From Aureliella helgolandensis (GTDB taxonomy: Bacteria; Planctomycetota; Planctomycetia; Pirellulales; Pirellulaceae): a stretch of DNA of 64,000 bases. Where the stretch lies: assembly GCF_007752135.1 (NCBI RefSeq), contig NZ_CP036298.1:5704859-5768858 (forward strand). Reading direction: 5' to 3'. The position numbers were made by a program, and so were the translations under genes. Shown here piece by piece: positions 35,953-44,785 of this stretch. Numbering within the stretch: the stretch's first letter is position 1; each line of letters opens with the position of its first letter. The notes under the pieces are model-generated. The model saw only the letters and a list, made by a program, of their open reading frames with translations, searched no databases and was not told the origin of the DNA.

Positions 35953-37010
35953 GAAAACGCCGCATCGTGAAGGTTGTTGCAGAACGGCTGGAGTCATTCA
36001 TCCAGAGCAACTTTGAAACCCAAGCCCAATTCCTAGATGCCGCTGACATAGGTCGCACAACGCTGCATCGGATGCTAACGGGTGAATCAGTCAAGAGACA
36101 AACAATTCTCGAAATGGTCGCTCATCTGGCAGATTCAGGGAAGCCCTTGAGCTTGGATGATCTAGTTGACGACGAACGGCCTCAACCCAACTCGGTAGAG
36201 CTGGCGTCGGAATGGCAACAAGATGAATGGGAAGTCATAGCTTCGTCAATTGGACGGCTCCGAACAATGTCCAACGGAATCGTGATGCAACATGCGAAGG
36301 CCAGGCATCGCTTGCTGACTAACGAATTTGGCCGCATGAAGGTCTATGACATCCGAGGCCTAGGACGGGAAATGCGACTCCGATACCGAGATGCATTGAC
36401 CCGTCATGCAACGGTCTGCCGCAAGTTGTTCGAAACCCCACAGATCAGTACTAACATCACGCTGGTCGCACGCGACGATTATCGACTCTGGTCGGTTGTT
36501 GATCGTTGGGTGGAAGGATCGCCCCTGGATGAATACGTCGAGCAGAACAAACCAGATCTCCCAGGTTTGATTTCGGTTTGGCTCGACATTGCGAAGGGTA
36601 TTCAGGCATTGCACGAGCAGTCGATCATTGGACGAGAGATTCGACCAGAAAGCATTCTAATTTCCAGCGACGCCAAGCACTGCACGCTCACCGATCTTGA
36701 ACTAGCCAAGCTGCTCGAAGCAGAAACGACGGTTTCGTCCCATTGGCAGCCGAATCCTTATCGTGCTCCCGAGATTCTGGGCGGTGAATCCCGTGTACAG
36801 GCAGACATCTATTCCTTCGCGAAAATCGCCGCATTCACTCTTGCACGTAGCGTGCAAGAGGATGCCCAAGAAGCAATTGAATCAGCCGCTTTGCCAAATG
36901 GCATCCAATCGTTCTTAACGGAGTCACTTTCGCCAAGATGGCCCAAAAGACCCAAGTCGCTTGTTGAGCTGCTACCGCTGCTCGAAAGGGAAAAAAGAGA
37001 TGACTATTGA
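35949..37010 (+). CDS. HTH-pseudokinase fusion
   Basis: Residues 1 to about 65 look like an HTH (FETQAQFLDAADIGRTTLHRMLTG), followed by a kinase-fold domain. The key motifs are changed: the HRD loop reads IIGREIRPESILI (about 227), and the DFG motif is LTDLELAKL (about 246), while YRAPEIL (APE) remains. Both the catalytic base and the DFG pattern are altered, so this is probably a pseudokinase that controls a DNA-binding module or its partner kinase just upstream. ATG 35949 overlaps the kinase stop (ATGA); the frame opens at 35871, inside the kinase gene. Confidence 0.72.
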   Translation: MRKRRIVKVVAERLESFIQSNFETQAQFLDAADIGRTTLHRMLTGESVKRQTILEMVAHLADSGKPLSLDDLVDDERPQPNSVELASEWQQDEWEVIASSIGRLRTMSNGIVMQHAKARHRLLTNEFGRMKVYDIRGLGREMRLRYRDALTRHATVCRKLFETPQISTNITLVARDDYRLWSVVDRWVEGSPLDEYVEQNKPDLPGLISVWLDIAKGIQALHEQSIIGREIRPESILISSDAKHCTLTDLELAKLLEAETTVSSHWQPNPYRAPEILGGESRVQADIYSFAKIAAFTLARSVQEDAQEAIESAALPNGIQSFLTESLSPRWPKRPKSLVELLPLLEREKRDDY

Positions 37011-38091
37011 TCAAACAGACTCTTTGGCTACGGCGCGAGAATTCAGAGAACTCCAACAGGAGATGGCTGATTCGACAGCCGCAATGCTCGGTATTCATAC
37101 GTTAGGCGAGGCGGTCTTCTGCCAACGCGCCGCAGTACTGACTCTGGAGAAGCAAGAAGAGGATGTTGGGCTTGAGGAATCCGCTCTTCCAGTCTTAGGA
37201 GGCCTGCCGACGCACGACATCGACCGTATCCAGGCCAAGTTGGAATCACTGTGGAGGGAGTTGAGATTCTGGCCCCTGATTGTCGCCAGTTGTATTCTAC
37301 CGGCATTGATCGGACTTGCGCTGATGGGCAATTATTACATTGCCGTTCTGGTTAGCGTATCGCTCGTAGTATTCTCTCGATGGCCTTACGAGCTCTGGTG
37401 TGAAATTAAGTATCTCCAAGAACGGCTGATGATCGCCCAGGTAGCGATAAAGAGTGAGCCTGATTGGACGCAAGTGCGGACTCAAGCGGTCGATTGGTGG
37501 TCGCTAATTCGCGCAGGCTTTAATTCAGTTGAGAAGACTCGGGTTCTCATCGATGCAGAACTGAAGATACAGGGCAAGCCTTGGCGAGTCCTTCAACGGG
37601 GACAATATCAGTACCCCGTGATTCTGGTCAAGTGCGACTCCGAAGAACGACTCAACCAACTAAGGGATGGCAAGCTGCACCCCCAGCAAGTCGCACGCTT
37701 GGTGGCGTACAGTTGCCTCTTGACGTTACAGGAACGAACAAAATCAGAATGGGCGATTGTCCTATTCGCAGGCACCGACACAGGCATCGCCGTACCGATC
37801 GTCGAGAAGTACTTTGACTACTTCAAGTCTGGTCTGGCGACTGGACGGCGATTGATTTCGAACAAGGACCATGGTCATCGCGATATCGCGGAGAAACCGA
37901 CTAAGTTTAACCCGTGTGCGGGCTGCCGCTTTGGGGCCCCTGAAGTCTATAGGCTCCAGCAGGGTCTCGCTCAGACAACGCCCTACTTGACTAGAGGAAC
38001 GGACGGAAAGCTATACCACAGCCAATGTGGAGATCGATTTGGCGACGTCCCACTCCATCGTGCGAGCGAGGAACTTGGTCTTCACGGGTAG
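37000..38091 (+). CDS. Membrane protein with a Cas4/RecB-like C-terminal domain
   Basis: Two membrane helices (FWPLIVASCILPALIGLAL and YIAVLVSVSLVVFSRWP, about residues 90-130) lie between a helical N terminus and a C-terminal domain. The C-terminal domain has YPVILVKCDSEERL (about 205), HPQQVARLVAYSCLLTL and a Cys cluster (NPCAGCRFGAPEVY and YHSQCGD). The order resembles Cas4/RecB-type PD-(D/E)XK proteins, which have a lysine strand, a QxxxY-like helix and Fe-S cysteines, but the catalytic acid is unclear. The match is weak. The start overlaps the pseudokinase gene by 11 bases. Confidence 0.6.
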   Translation: MTIDQTDSLATAREFRELQQEMADSTAAMLGIHTLGEAVFCQRAAVLTLEKQEEDVGLEESALPVLGGLPTHDIDRIQAKLESLWRELRFWPLIVASCILPALIGLALMGNYYIAVLVSVSLVVFSRWPYELWCEIKYLQERLMIAQVAIKSEPDWTQVRTQAVDWWSLIRAGFNSVEKTRVLIDAELKIQGKPWRVLQRGQYQYPVILVKCDSEERLNQLRDGKLHPQQVARLVAYSCLLTLQERTKSEWAIVLFAGTDTGIAVPIVEKYFDYFKSGLATGRRLISNKDHGHRDIAEKPTKFNPCAGCRFGAPEVYRLQQGLAQTTPYLTRGTDGKLYHSQCGDRFGDVPLHRASEELGLHG

Positions 38092-38215
38092 CACGATAAT
38101 TGCAATTGGAACACTAACTGGAACAACCAATTATTGGCGCGGAACGTAGTAGACAACTTAAATACTCCTGTCTGGCAGAACACCCGAGTAACAGAAGCCG
38201 CACACGGAGTAACAA

Positions 38216-38602
38216 ATGGAAACTACGATTCACAAGATTCTTCGCGCCATCACCGAACGAGTGGTCGCAATCGTCGGAAGTGCAATTGGAACTGCTGCCT
38301 CGTCGTACCGAGCGGTCTATGAAGCAGAGCAACAGTGCCTACTGGAGGATATCGCCGCTCAATATGACACGGACGGTAAACACGCACTCGCCGAGAATCT
38401 GCGTAAGCGAGCGGCCGAAATTCAAACGGCCGATTCTAGCAAAGAAGCAGAGAATGTATTTCTACGCCTTTGCGATGGGAGCAATGTCCGTGAAGAACCT
38501 AACCAGAAGTTGATGGACAAGAGGCCTCCCTCCCGCAAGAACAGAAATCAAGATCGGAGACAAGCCCCCGCCAAGAATGCCGACTTAGGGGACTTGGAAT
38601 GA
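38216..38602 (+). CDS. Small helical protein of unknown function
   Basis: 128 residues: a short hydrophobic N-terminal stretch (VVAIVGSAIGTAASS), a charged helix (EAEQQCLLEDIAAQYD) and a basic disordered tail (RPPSRKNRNQDRRQAP). No family is recognised. It follows a 124-base gap and overlaps the next gene by four bases (ATGA), so it begins the second block of the operon. Confidence 0.6.
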   Translation: METTIHKILRAITERVVAIVGSAIGTAASSYRAVYEAEQQCLLEDIAAQYDTDGKHALAENLRKRAAEIQTADSSKEAENVFLRLCDGSNVREEPNQKLMDKRPPSRKNRNQDRRQAPAKNADLGDLE

Positions 38603-39255
38603 GCCACAGTCTCACGAGCCAAGGCACCTGCCGTCTTAGTGAACGGGACATGGCTATGCTCCAGGCGGCAAGTCTCGCCTGGCGTGGCATGACTTCTCGT
38701 CAGTGTGCCGAACACTGGTTTCACGGCGACCTTTCCAACGCTCGCCGGCGCCTGCGAAATTTGGTCACATCCGGATTTCTGAGTCGACTGACGATTCAAG
38801 CAAGAGCCTTACCACCGTTGCTTGGACCCTCCGCGCAGTGGTGTCCCAACGCACCTCTACCTGGGTTCGAAGCAGTGTCCTATCAACTGCGAAAGCGCTG
38901 GGCTCAACGGGCGGTGCGTGACTGTACTGCCTACATCGCGACGGCGGCTGCCGCTGAGATGTTTGGCGGCAAAGCCGGACAATTCAAAAACGAGGCTCAG
39001 GCTACCCATGACCTCGGCGTAACTCAAGTATGGATGCACTTTGACAAACACCAACCCGCACTTGCTCATGCATGGCGCGGTGAAGACGTCATGGCGAGCA
39101 CGCGGGTCGGACAAAAGCTTCCGGATGCATTTGTGATCGATCCATCCGATGAAGTGAAAATCGTAATCGAGTTCGGAGGCGCGTACAACGCTCAGCGACT
39201 TCGTGACTTCCACAGGGACTGTGAGCAACGCAATCTACCTTACCAAATTTGGTAA
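38599..39255 (+). CDS. Replic_Relax-like wHTH protein, A1
   Basis: The N-terminal ~75 residues form a winged helix (LSERDMAMLQAASLAWRGMT, RRRLRNLVTSGFLSRL). The C-terminal part has KLPDAFVIDPSDEVKIVIEFGG, the PDA...E strand pair of replication-relaxation (Replic_Relax) proteins, which share a decayed PD-(D/E)XK fold. It ends in LPYQIW. Members occur on plasmids and integrative elements near transfer genes and are thought to bind DNA at the origin of transfer or replication. It is similar in layout and ending to the gene at 42427-43095. Family assignment is by pattern only. Confidence 0.6.
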   Translation: MSHSLTSQGTCRLSERDMAMLQAASLAWRGMTSRQCAEHWFHGDLSNARRRLRNLVTSGFLSRLTIQARALPPLLGPSAQWCPNAPLPGFEAVSYQLRKRWAQRAVRDCTAYIATAAAAEMFGGKAGQFKNEAQATHDLGVTQVWMHFDKHQPALAHAWRGEDVMASTRVGQKLPDAFVIDPSDEVKIVIEFGGAYNAQRLRDFHRDCEQRNLPYQIW

Positions 39256-39257
39256 CC

Positions 39258-39941
39258 ATGAAAAACACAACTACAAGAATCGAAGAAGTCGTCGGGCACG
39301 CAGTTCGTTTCAACATGACTACGAACAGTGCTATCCACGTCATGACCTCGTTCTCACAGTCTCACATCTCTACGGTCGAAAAGTTTACGGCTGAACTATG
39401 CCGCACAAACTGGCTGACAGACTACACCTTTAGGCATCCATCCAAGTATTTCGTCCCTGGACCCAAAGCAGTCAAGCACTTTGGCTTGGCAAGACGAGCA
39501 TCGAATGCGCGTGGACCGCAAGCGTTTCCAATCGACTTTGCCACGCTGCTGTACTGTAGCCAGCATGAACGGGACGTTGTTCGCCTAAGGCGGGCGGAGA
39601 TCGGCGAGAAGTTTTCCTGGTATCGCCCAGAGTGGATGCCCCACGCCCATATCCTCTGCCGTAACGGACAGCGGTTAGCACTAGAGATGCTCAGACTTGC
39701 GCACGTGGGCCATCCCAACACGATCGTACGGAAATGCTGGGAGGCGATCGAGAAACGTTGTCAGTCGCCTGAGGCTAGGGCGGCAATCTCACGGCGTGAA
39801 TTTCGACTTGTGATTGTCGTAGGAACCCAGGCACGAGCGCGGTCTCTTCAAAATGATTTGGCGCGTCTGAACTGGACCGAGAGCGTCGAAATTAAATTCG
39901 CGGTTATCCCCGAAATGCTTACGCTAACTAACAGGTGCTGA
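39258..39941 (+). CDS. Unknown partner of A1 (B1)
   Basis: The 227-residue product starts at ATG 39258, two bases after A1. It has an N-terminal HTH-like part (FNMTTNSAIHVMTSFSQSHISTVEKF), a middle with WYRPEWMPHAHILC and LALEMLRLAHVG, and a C-terminal strand pair (RREFRLVIVVGTQARARSLQ, VEIKFAVIPEML). It is similar in length and plan to the gene at 43102-43821, which also follows an A-type gene. It may be another Replic_Relax-like or nuclease-fold protein. No firm family. Confidence 0.55.
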   Translation: MKNTTTRIEEVVGHAVRFNMTTNSAIHVMTSFSQSHISTVEKFTAELCRTNWLTDYTFRHPSKYFVPGPKAVKHFGLARRASNARGPQAFPIDFATLLYCSQHERDVVRLRRAEIGEKFSWYRPEWMPHAHILCRNGQRLALEMLRLAHVGHPNTIVRKCWEAIEKRCQSPEARAAISRREFRLVIVVGTQARARSLQNDLARLNWTESVEIKFAVIPEMLTLTNRC

Positions 39942-39944
39942 CTC

Positions 39945-42437
39945 ATGGTTCGATCTTCCTACTACAAGCCCGAGGGAAATCCCGTCAACGTTTCCCAGTT
40001 GCCAAAGCAACTGATGCCATTGGCGTTTCCAACCGTAAACAACAATCTTGTGAGCACGCGCGTCAACCGAAATCTTGCATTGGGAACAGCTCTAGTTATC
40101 GATCTTGGCGCAATAACACTGAGTTCGTTCGCGACCTCCACTACTGTAGTCCTATTTATTGGGTTCGCAACGCTGCTGGGGGGCACGATCTTACGCTGCT
40201 GGACCGCAGTGGCCAGTCTGTCGTTCCGAGACTTTGGGCTGTTGGCACTCTTGCTATTGAGCCACGCAGCCATGCTAACCATCAGCAATCGGTTCGTCAC
40301 GTTGGTGATAGTGACGACCTGGATTTCGTACACAACCTATCTAGTTGGCTTGCACTGGATCCATCGTTGCACTGTGTCGCCACTGCCGCGTGAGCAGGCG
40401 GCAATTCTCATCCAACAATGGCATCCCACACTTATCCTCTATAGCATATCGCCCTTTATACTTCTGCTGAGCTGTCTTCTGACTGGCTCCACCCATCTCT
40501 TTTTCGCGGGTACGTTGCTGATGCTCGCGTATCAAACCGTCAGTACAGCGTTCACTGAGCGCATGACCGTCCGTATGCTACTCAGGCCCTTCAATTCATT
40601 TCTCAGCTACAACATTCCAGATCACCATATTGCGGGAGCACAACTTAGCGCTGCTGGCGGATATTCCAAACGTCTCATTGTGTTGCTCGGCTCCATGTCT
40701 GTCGGCGCCGCTTGGTCGTACGGCTTCGCGGAATCGAACGGATTCCCGATTGCCCTACCTGCTGTTTTTTTTCTCGCATTCCCAGTTCTAGTGTTCTGCC
40801 CATTGGGGCTGGAAGCTGGAAAACTGTTTGCGAAGCGATTGGACGGTAACAACTGGCGAGAATTCATCCGTGACCTTCGTGTAAGTATCGATCCGCACGT
40901 TCGGGGATCGCTGTTTCTGGGGAGAGTCGCCCAAGATGGTATGCCCGTGTTGTATCCAATGGGAATTCTCAATGAACACATGCACATCCTGGGCTCGACT
41001 GGATCCAACAAATCCTCAAAGGGTCTGATGCCTCTGATCGAGCAAATCATTGAGTTTGGTTTCATTAGCGTCATTTGCCTAGACCTTAAGGGAGACAGGT
41101 TGGAATTGATGGCGTGCATGATGCGTGCCATCCGGGAGATAAATCGTCGACTGGGCCTGGACAAAATCCTCTCCTTATTTAGCACTGATTCGCAGGACGG
41201 ATCCCAGATCTTCAATCCCCTTGAGTCGCCAGTATTTCGGTCGTTGTCGCTGGATGAGCGCGTTTCGCTGATCGTAACGGCTACCAATCTGATCTACGGG
41301 GAAGACTACGGTACGGCGCACTTTGATGCCAAGAACATTCGTCAAATGCGAGCCCTGCTGTACTTAGTCCCGGAGGCACGATCGTTTCGTGAGCTCTATG
41401 ATGCGTTCACGGGTCTGTGTTCAAATCCAGCCACAAGAACTCACTTTAGCCGGGACAAGCACGACGACAGTCCTCACCTGGAAGAGACGCTCTATCGTCT
41501 CGCATCGATTGATGCAATGCAAGTGACCCAGGCAGATGATGTAAGTGACGTGGCCAAGGCTGCGGCGATCAACATTGAAACCTTCTTGAAGGAACCGTCC
41601 TATCTGTACATGCGTTTGGCATCTGCCGCATCCGCAAAGACACCTCCCACAATTGCCAGACTTTTACTGTACTTACTCATCGAAACTGCGCGGCGCACGC
41701 CTCAACGCATACCGGTGGTGGTCGTGATCGATGAATTTCAGCAGCTACTGTCACCAAGTATCAAGGGGCTGTTGCAGCAAGCCCGAAGTCTTGGAATCGG
41801 CATTGTTATGGCTAACCAGAGTATCCAAGACTTGCGTTCGATGAAAACGAACCTCATCCCCACGCTTGAACGCAATGTGCGCATCCGCCAGTGGTTCGAC
41901 TGCGGCGAAGACGACCGTGAGTACATCATTAAAGCAGTTGGCGAACGTGTAGAACACGTTAAGCAGTTATCTGCCGATAGCAACGGCACACGAGTCACCA
42001 CAGCTGAAGTGCTGCTCCCTCGACTAAGCGTAAACGAACTCAATGAGCTGAGCGACAACCCCATGCAAAGCGTCGTTCACATCAAACGAGGTCAAGGCTA
42101 TGCGAGATTCTCTGGAACGCCGTTTGTCATGGAAAGTGACTACCACATAACTCGGGACGAGTATCGCAAATACCAAGACACAGAATGGCCTGAAGGCGAA
42201 GCCAGACTGCTCAAGAACGGCGACCTAACAGCGAGGACGCCGCAGGGTGCTGGCTCAAAACCAGTCTTCACGAATGAGGAGGATGCTGATGATGGAGCCG
42301 TTCTCGATGAAACCCTTTCAGGTCTCTTTGGGAAGTTCACAGAGGGTGAAATCAGACCATGGCTAGAGTCTGACGACGACCAAACAGAGGCCGCCCGAGC
42401 AGACGATGACCACACGGAGGTCGACCATGAAGAGTAG
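39945..42437 (+). CDS. VirD4/TraG-like coupling ATPase
   Basis: The 830-residue protein has an N-terminal third with about seven hydrophobic helices and then an ATPase domain. The P-loop region is HILGSTGSNKSSKGLM (about residue 345; Asn occupies the usual Gly before Lys). VICLDLKGDRLEL follows, and Walker B is VVVVIDEFQQLLS (about 590), with the QARSLGIGIVMANQSIQDLR motif typical of type IV coupling proteins. The acidic C-terminal tail (DDDQTEAARADDDHTE) could bind partners. Coupling proteins link a relaxase-DNA complex to a secretion channel; no channel genes are visible here, so the element would be mobilised by another system or uses unknown ones. Confidence 0.82.
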   Translation: MVRSSYYKPEGNPVNVSQLPKQLMPLAFPTVNNNLVSTRVNRNLALGTALVIDLGAITLSSFATSTTVVLFIGFATLLGGTILRCWTAVASLSFRDFGLLALLLLSHAAMLTISNRFVTLVIVTTWISYTTYLVGLHWIHRCTVSPLPREQAAILIQQWHPTLILYSISPFILLLSCLLTGSTHLFFAGTLLMLAYQTVSTAFTERMTVRMLLRPFNSFLSYNIPDHHIAGAQLSAAGGYSKRLIVLLGSMSVGAAWSYGFAESNGFPIALPAVFFLAFPVLVFCPLGLEAGKLFAKRLDGNNWREFIRDLRVSIDPHVRGSLFLGRVAQDGMPVLYPMGILNEHMHILGSTGSNKSSKGLMPLIEQIIEFGFISVICLDLKGDRLELMACMMRAIREINRRLGLDKILSLFSTDSQDGSQIFNPLESPVFRSLSLDERVSLIVTATNLIYGEDYGTAHFDAKNIRQMRALLYLVPEARSFRELYDAFTGLCSNPATRTHFSRDKHDDSPHLEETLYRLASIDAMQVTQADDVSDVAKAAAINIETFLKEPSYLYMRLASAASAKTPPTIARLLLYLLIETARRTPQRIPVVVVIDEFQQLLSPSIKGLLQQARSLGIGIVMANQSIQDLRSMKTNLIPTLERNVRIRQWFDCGEDDREYIIKAVGERVEHVKQLSADSNGTRVTTAEVLLPRLSVNELNELSDNPMQSVVHIKRGQGYARFSGTPFVMESDYHITRDEYRKYQDTEWPEGEARLLKNGDLTARTPQGAGSKPVFTNEEDADDGAVLDETLSGLFGKFTEGEIRPWLESDDDQTEAARADDDHTEVDHEE

Positions 42438-43095
42438 GATCAAAACTAAGCGATCAGCAGTGAAGCGAATCATGCCAAGGCAGTGGCATGACTGGGACCG
42501 TTGCACACTCAATACACTGCGGCTCTTTTGCACGCAGGCATACCTGCTGTCCGATAACCAAATAGCGGCACTTGTAAACGAGCAGGGGACTGGTTTCGAC
42601 CTACTTGCGAGTATTGAACGACTTAAAAACGCTGGGTTGCTTAAAGACGGTGAACTACTCGCAAAGCCCTTTTCCAACTCCGCCCCGCTTTTTGAGTCAG
42701 GGCGTGGCTTGGCATCGATCGAAGACACCAACAGTCCACCGAACCGGAGAGAAAGCCATCTGCAACTAACGAAGATAACGGTGGCATCTCGCGTCGCTTG
42801 CAATCTATTCGGCATAGACTTCCGTACAAGTGACGACCATGACCAGCTTCAACGAGCATTCAATCTGAGCGAGATCTTCGTCAAGTGCTCGCTCGCGAAT
42901 CTCGGGCAACGCTGGCATTGGTTGAGAGGCGATCAAATTGAATGGAAGTTCGCAGTTGTTCCAGATGCCATTGCCTCCTGGCCTGAAAGTAAAAAAGGTT
43001 CCTTTATCTATCTGAGGCGACCCAGTCTCTGGTCAAGAATCGACGTTTTGGTTTCTCAGTGTCGCGCGCAGCGATGCGACTTGCAGATTTGGTGA
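42427..43095 (+). CDS. Replic_Relax-like wHTH protein, A2
   Basis: It starts inside the end of the ATPase gene (11-base overlap, GGAGG before ATG 42427). A winged helix (LLSDNQIAALVNEQGTGFDLLASIERLKNAG, residues about 30-65) is followed by a C-terminal region with WKFAVVPDAIASWP and the ending CDLQIW. Plan, the PDA motif and the QIW ending match A1 at 38599-39255. It is probably a paralogue with a different target. Function inferred only from family resemblance. Confidence 0.58.
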   Translation: MKSRIKTKRSAVKRIMPRQWHDWDRCTLNTLRLFCTQAYLLSDNQIAALVNEQGTGFDLLASIERLKNAGLLKDGELLAKPFSNSAPLFESGRGLASIEDTNSPPNRRESHLQLTKITVASRVACNLFGIDFRTSDDHDQLQRAFNLSEIFVKCSLANLGQRWHWLRGDQIEWKFAVVPDAIASWPESKKGSFIYLRRPSLWSRIDVLVSQCRAQRCDLQIW

Positions 43096-43101
43096 CTATT
43101 C

Positions 43102-43821
43102 ATGATTGATAAATGCTTTGCTACAAAGCGCAACAGCGACAGCGAAATTCGCGCGCTAAAGCAAGCCGTTCTCTACGGTTTGACATCGGCGAAAGCGATC
43201 GCCTGCGACTGTTTCGGCACTGACATGATTGACGAACGAACCGATGAGGTGATCGCACGGCTCCTATCGGATTCGTTAATCTACGAATTTTGGATCACAA
43301 GCAAGACGCGAGTCTTTCTTGCCACTCCGGGTGGACATGCTTTGGTATGCGAACCGGAACCAGTGCACGATCGTCGCACGTCTTTCCGATCACTGGTCAG
43401 CGGAATCGCCATGCTCAACTTTTGCTGCGTCATGAATGAGCATTGCCAGCTCACGCGGCGCGAAGACATCAAACGTTTGCTACCGGGACTTGATCGGATG
43501 GGTGCACCAGGTAGCCAGTATATCAAGAGCGTTAAGGTCGCTCGCGTTTTTGGAATCGCCAAGATCGACTTTGGCGGGGCTGGTAACTGGGAACACATCG
43601 TCCGCAAGACGGTTGCAAAAGCGCATCAACTTGTTGAGATTCCAGACTATCTGCGGCTAGCGAAAGCAAAGCGTTTCGAGCTAACCGTCCTAACAGCGAT
43701 GCCAGAAAAGGCTCGAAGAATCAACTTGCGCTTTGCAGAATACGGAGCAACTACTCCAGTTCGTATGCAAGCAGTGCCTATTCCAGACCTACTTCCGTTA
43801 GTAGCTCCACTGCTTTGCTGA
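43102..43821 (+). CDS. Unknown partner of A2 (B2)
   Basis: 239 residues, six bases after A2. An HTH-like N terminus (LTSAKAIACDCFGTDMIDERTDEVIARLL), a middle rich in basic residues (HCQLTRREDIKRLLPGL) and a C-terminal strand pair (RFELTVLTAMPEKARRINL, VRMQAVPIPDLLPLV). The closing part parallels B1 (VIVVGTQARARSLQ then FAVIPEML), supporting an A-B pair duplicated on both sides of the ATPase. It closes the operon begun at 31930. Confidence 0.55.
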   Translation: MIDKCFATKRNSDSEIRALKQAVLYGLTSAKAIACDCFGTDMIDERTDEVIARLLSDSLIYEFWITSKTRVFLATPGGHALVCEPEPVHDRRTSFRSLVSGIAMLNFCCVMNEHCQLTRREDIKRLLPGLDRMGAPGSQYIKSVKVARVFGIAKIDFGGAGNWEHIVRKTVAKAHQLVEIPDYLRLAKAKRFELTVLTAMPEKARRINLRFAEYGATTPVRMQAVPIPDLLPLVAPLLC

Positions 43822-43958
43822 TCGCTTTCTTTTCTTTGGAAAAGACAACCGCTCCTTGCCCGGGAGTAAGCACAAAGAATGGGCTTTCACTTGACATGGT
43901 TAACTGAGGTTGCTGGCATCTTTCGGGAGCAGCAATCGATTAACTGGGAGTTCCAGTT

Positions 43959-44327
43959 ATGAAACGCAAGAAGCGTTACGTCCCCCTAAAACAGGGCGTA
44001 GCTATATCACCACTCGCTAGGTTACTTAGGCGAAAAGCAGGTCTTGAAACAGTGTGTCAACGCTGCTCAGGGCTTTTCCTCGAAGAACCTGCTCCTGTCT
44101 CGGGAAATCAGATTCCTTACGGCTCCGCCGTGGTTTCGATCTTCGTTGATGAGAGGTTTGGTCGTCAGCACTATTATTTGAAACTTGGTCGTTATCGTGC
44201 GGCAGGCGCTCAAATAAGAACATCTGAGTACCTCAACGCAAGCGACATTGACGATGCGATTGAGGCTCTCTGGATGTCCAAAGCATGTCTGACGGAACCT
44301 TACGAAAAGGTTCGGGCTAAACGTTAA
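43959..44327 (+). CDS. Small unknown protein
   Basis: 122 residues with a basic N terminus (MKRKKRYVPLKQG), a CQRC pair (VCQRCSGLFL) and a small alpha/beta body. No family recognised. A strong terminator follows six bases after the stop, so it is probably a single-gene unit with the accessory genes of this region. Confidence 0.55.
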   Translation: MKRKKRYVPLKQGVAISPLARLLRRKAGLETVCQRCSGLFLEEPAPVSGNQIPYGSAVVSIFVDERFGRQHYYLKLGRYRAAGAQIRTSEYLNASDIDDAIEALWMSKACLTEPYEKVRAKR

Positions 44328-44344
44328 CCAAAGTCTTTTTTCCT

Positions 44345-44375
44345 GGGGAAGTTGCATTTGCAACTTCCCCTTTTT
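44345..44375 (+). terminator. Rho-independent terminator
   Basis: GGGGAAGTTGC-attt-GCAACTTCCCC is a perfect 11-bp stem followed by TTTTT. Confidence 0.9.
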
Positions 44376-44458
44376 GACATGTGGAATGGTCCACGTGTTT
44401 TGTAAACCAGTATTGCCGTGCGAATGGTCGCCAGCAATGCGCATTGAAAGGAGGACTT

Positions 44459-44722
44459 ATGGAAAGAAAGGACAAAGAGCCTATCCATACAGTCGAGAGA
44501 GGACGCATCCAACTACCTATCTGGGAGAACCAGAGGGAAGACGGGAGCGCGTGGTTTAACGTTACAGTGAAGCGGTTGTTCAAATCCGGTGGGGAATGGC
44601 AGGAGTCCCAAACTTTCGGGCGCGAAGATTTACTCGCGTTGTCGGAGGGAGTGACTGAGGCCTACCGCTGGATTTGGGAACAGCGAAACACAGCACGCAA
44701 ATCCACAAAACGAACGGCATAG
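44459..44722 (+). CDS. Small accessory protein, paralogue of 46202-46450
   Basis: 87 residues starting at ATG 44459 after AAAGGAGG. The core reads IQLPIWENQ, then VTVKRLFKSGGEW, FGREDLLAL and YRWIWEQ. The same pattern recurs in the gene at 46202 (IWQN, VTIVRLYKNGDTW, FGRDDLPLV, WIFEH), so both are one small family. Proteins of this pattern are frequent near plasmid genes in Planctomycetes; role unknown. Confidence 0.7.
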   Translation: MERKDKEPIHTVERGRIQLPIWENQREDGSAWFNVTVKRLFKSGGEWQESQTFGREDLLALSEGVTEAYRWIWEQRNTARKSTKRTA

Positions 44723-44743
44723 TGGCGTTCAATAAGAACAACT

Positions 44744-44768
44744 GTCAGCCGACTGCAAGTCGGCTGAC
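44744..44768 (+). other. Perfect 10-bp hairpin before a small gene
   Basis: GTCAGCCGAC-tgcaa-GTCGGCTGAC, with no T-run after it, ends 17 bases before ATG 44786. It may be an RNA processing or stability element and not a terminator. Confidence 0.6.
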
Positions 44769-44785
44769 CTCAAAGGATTGGGACT

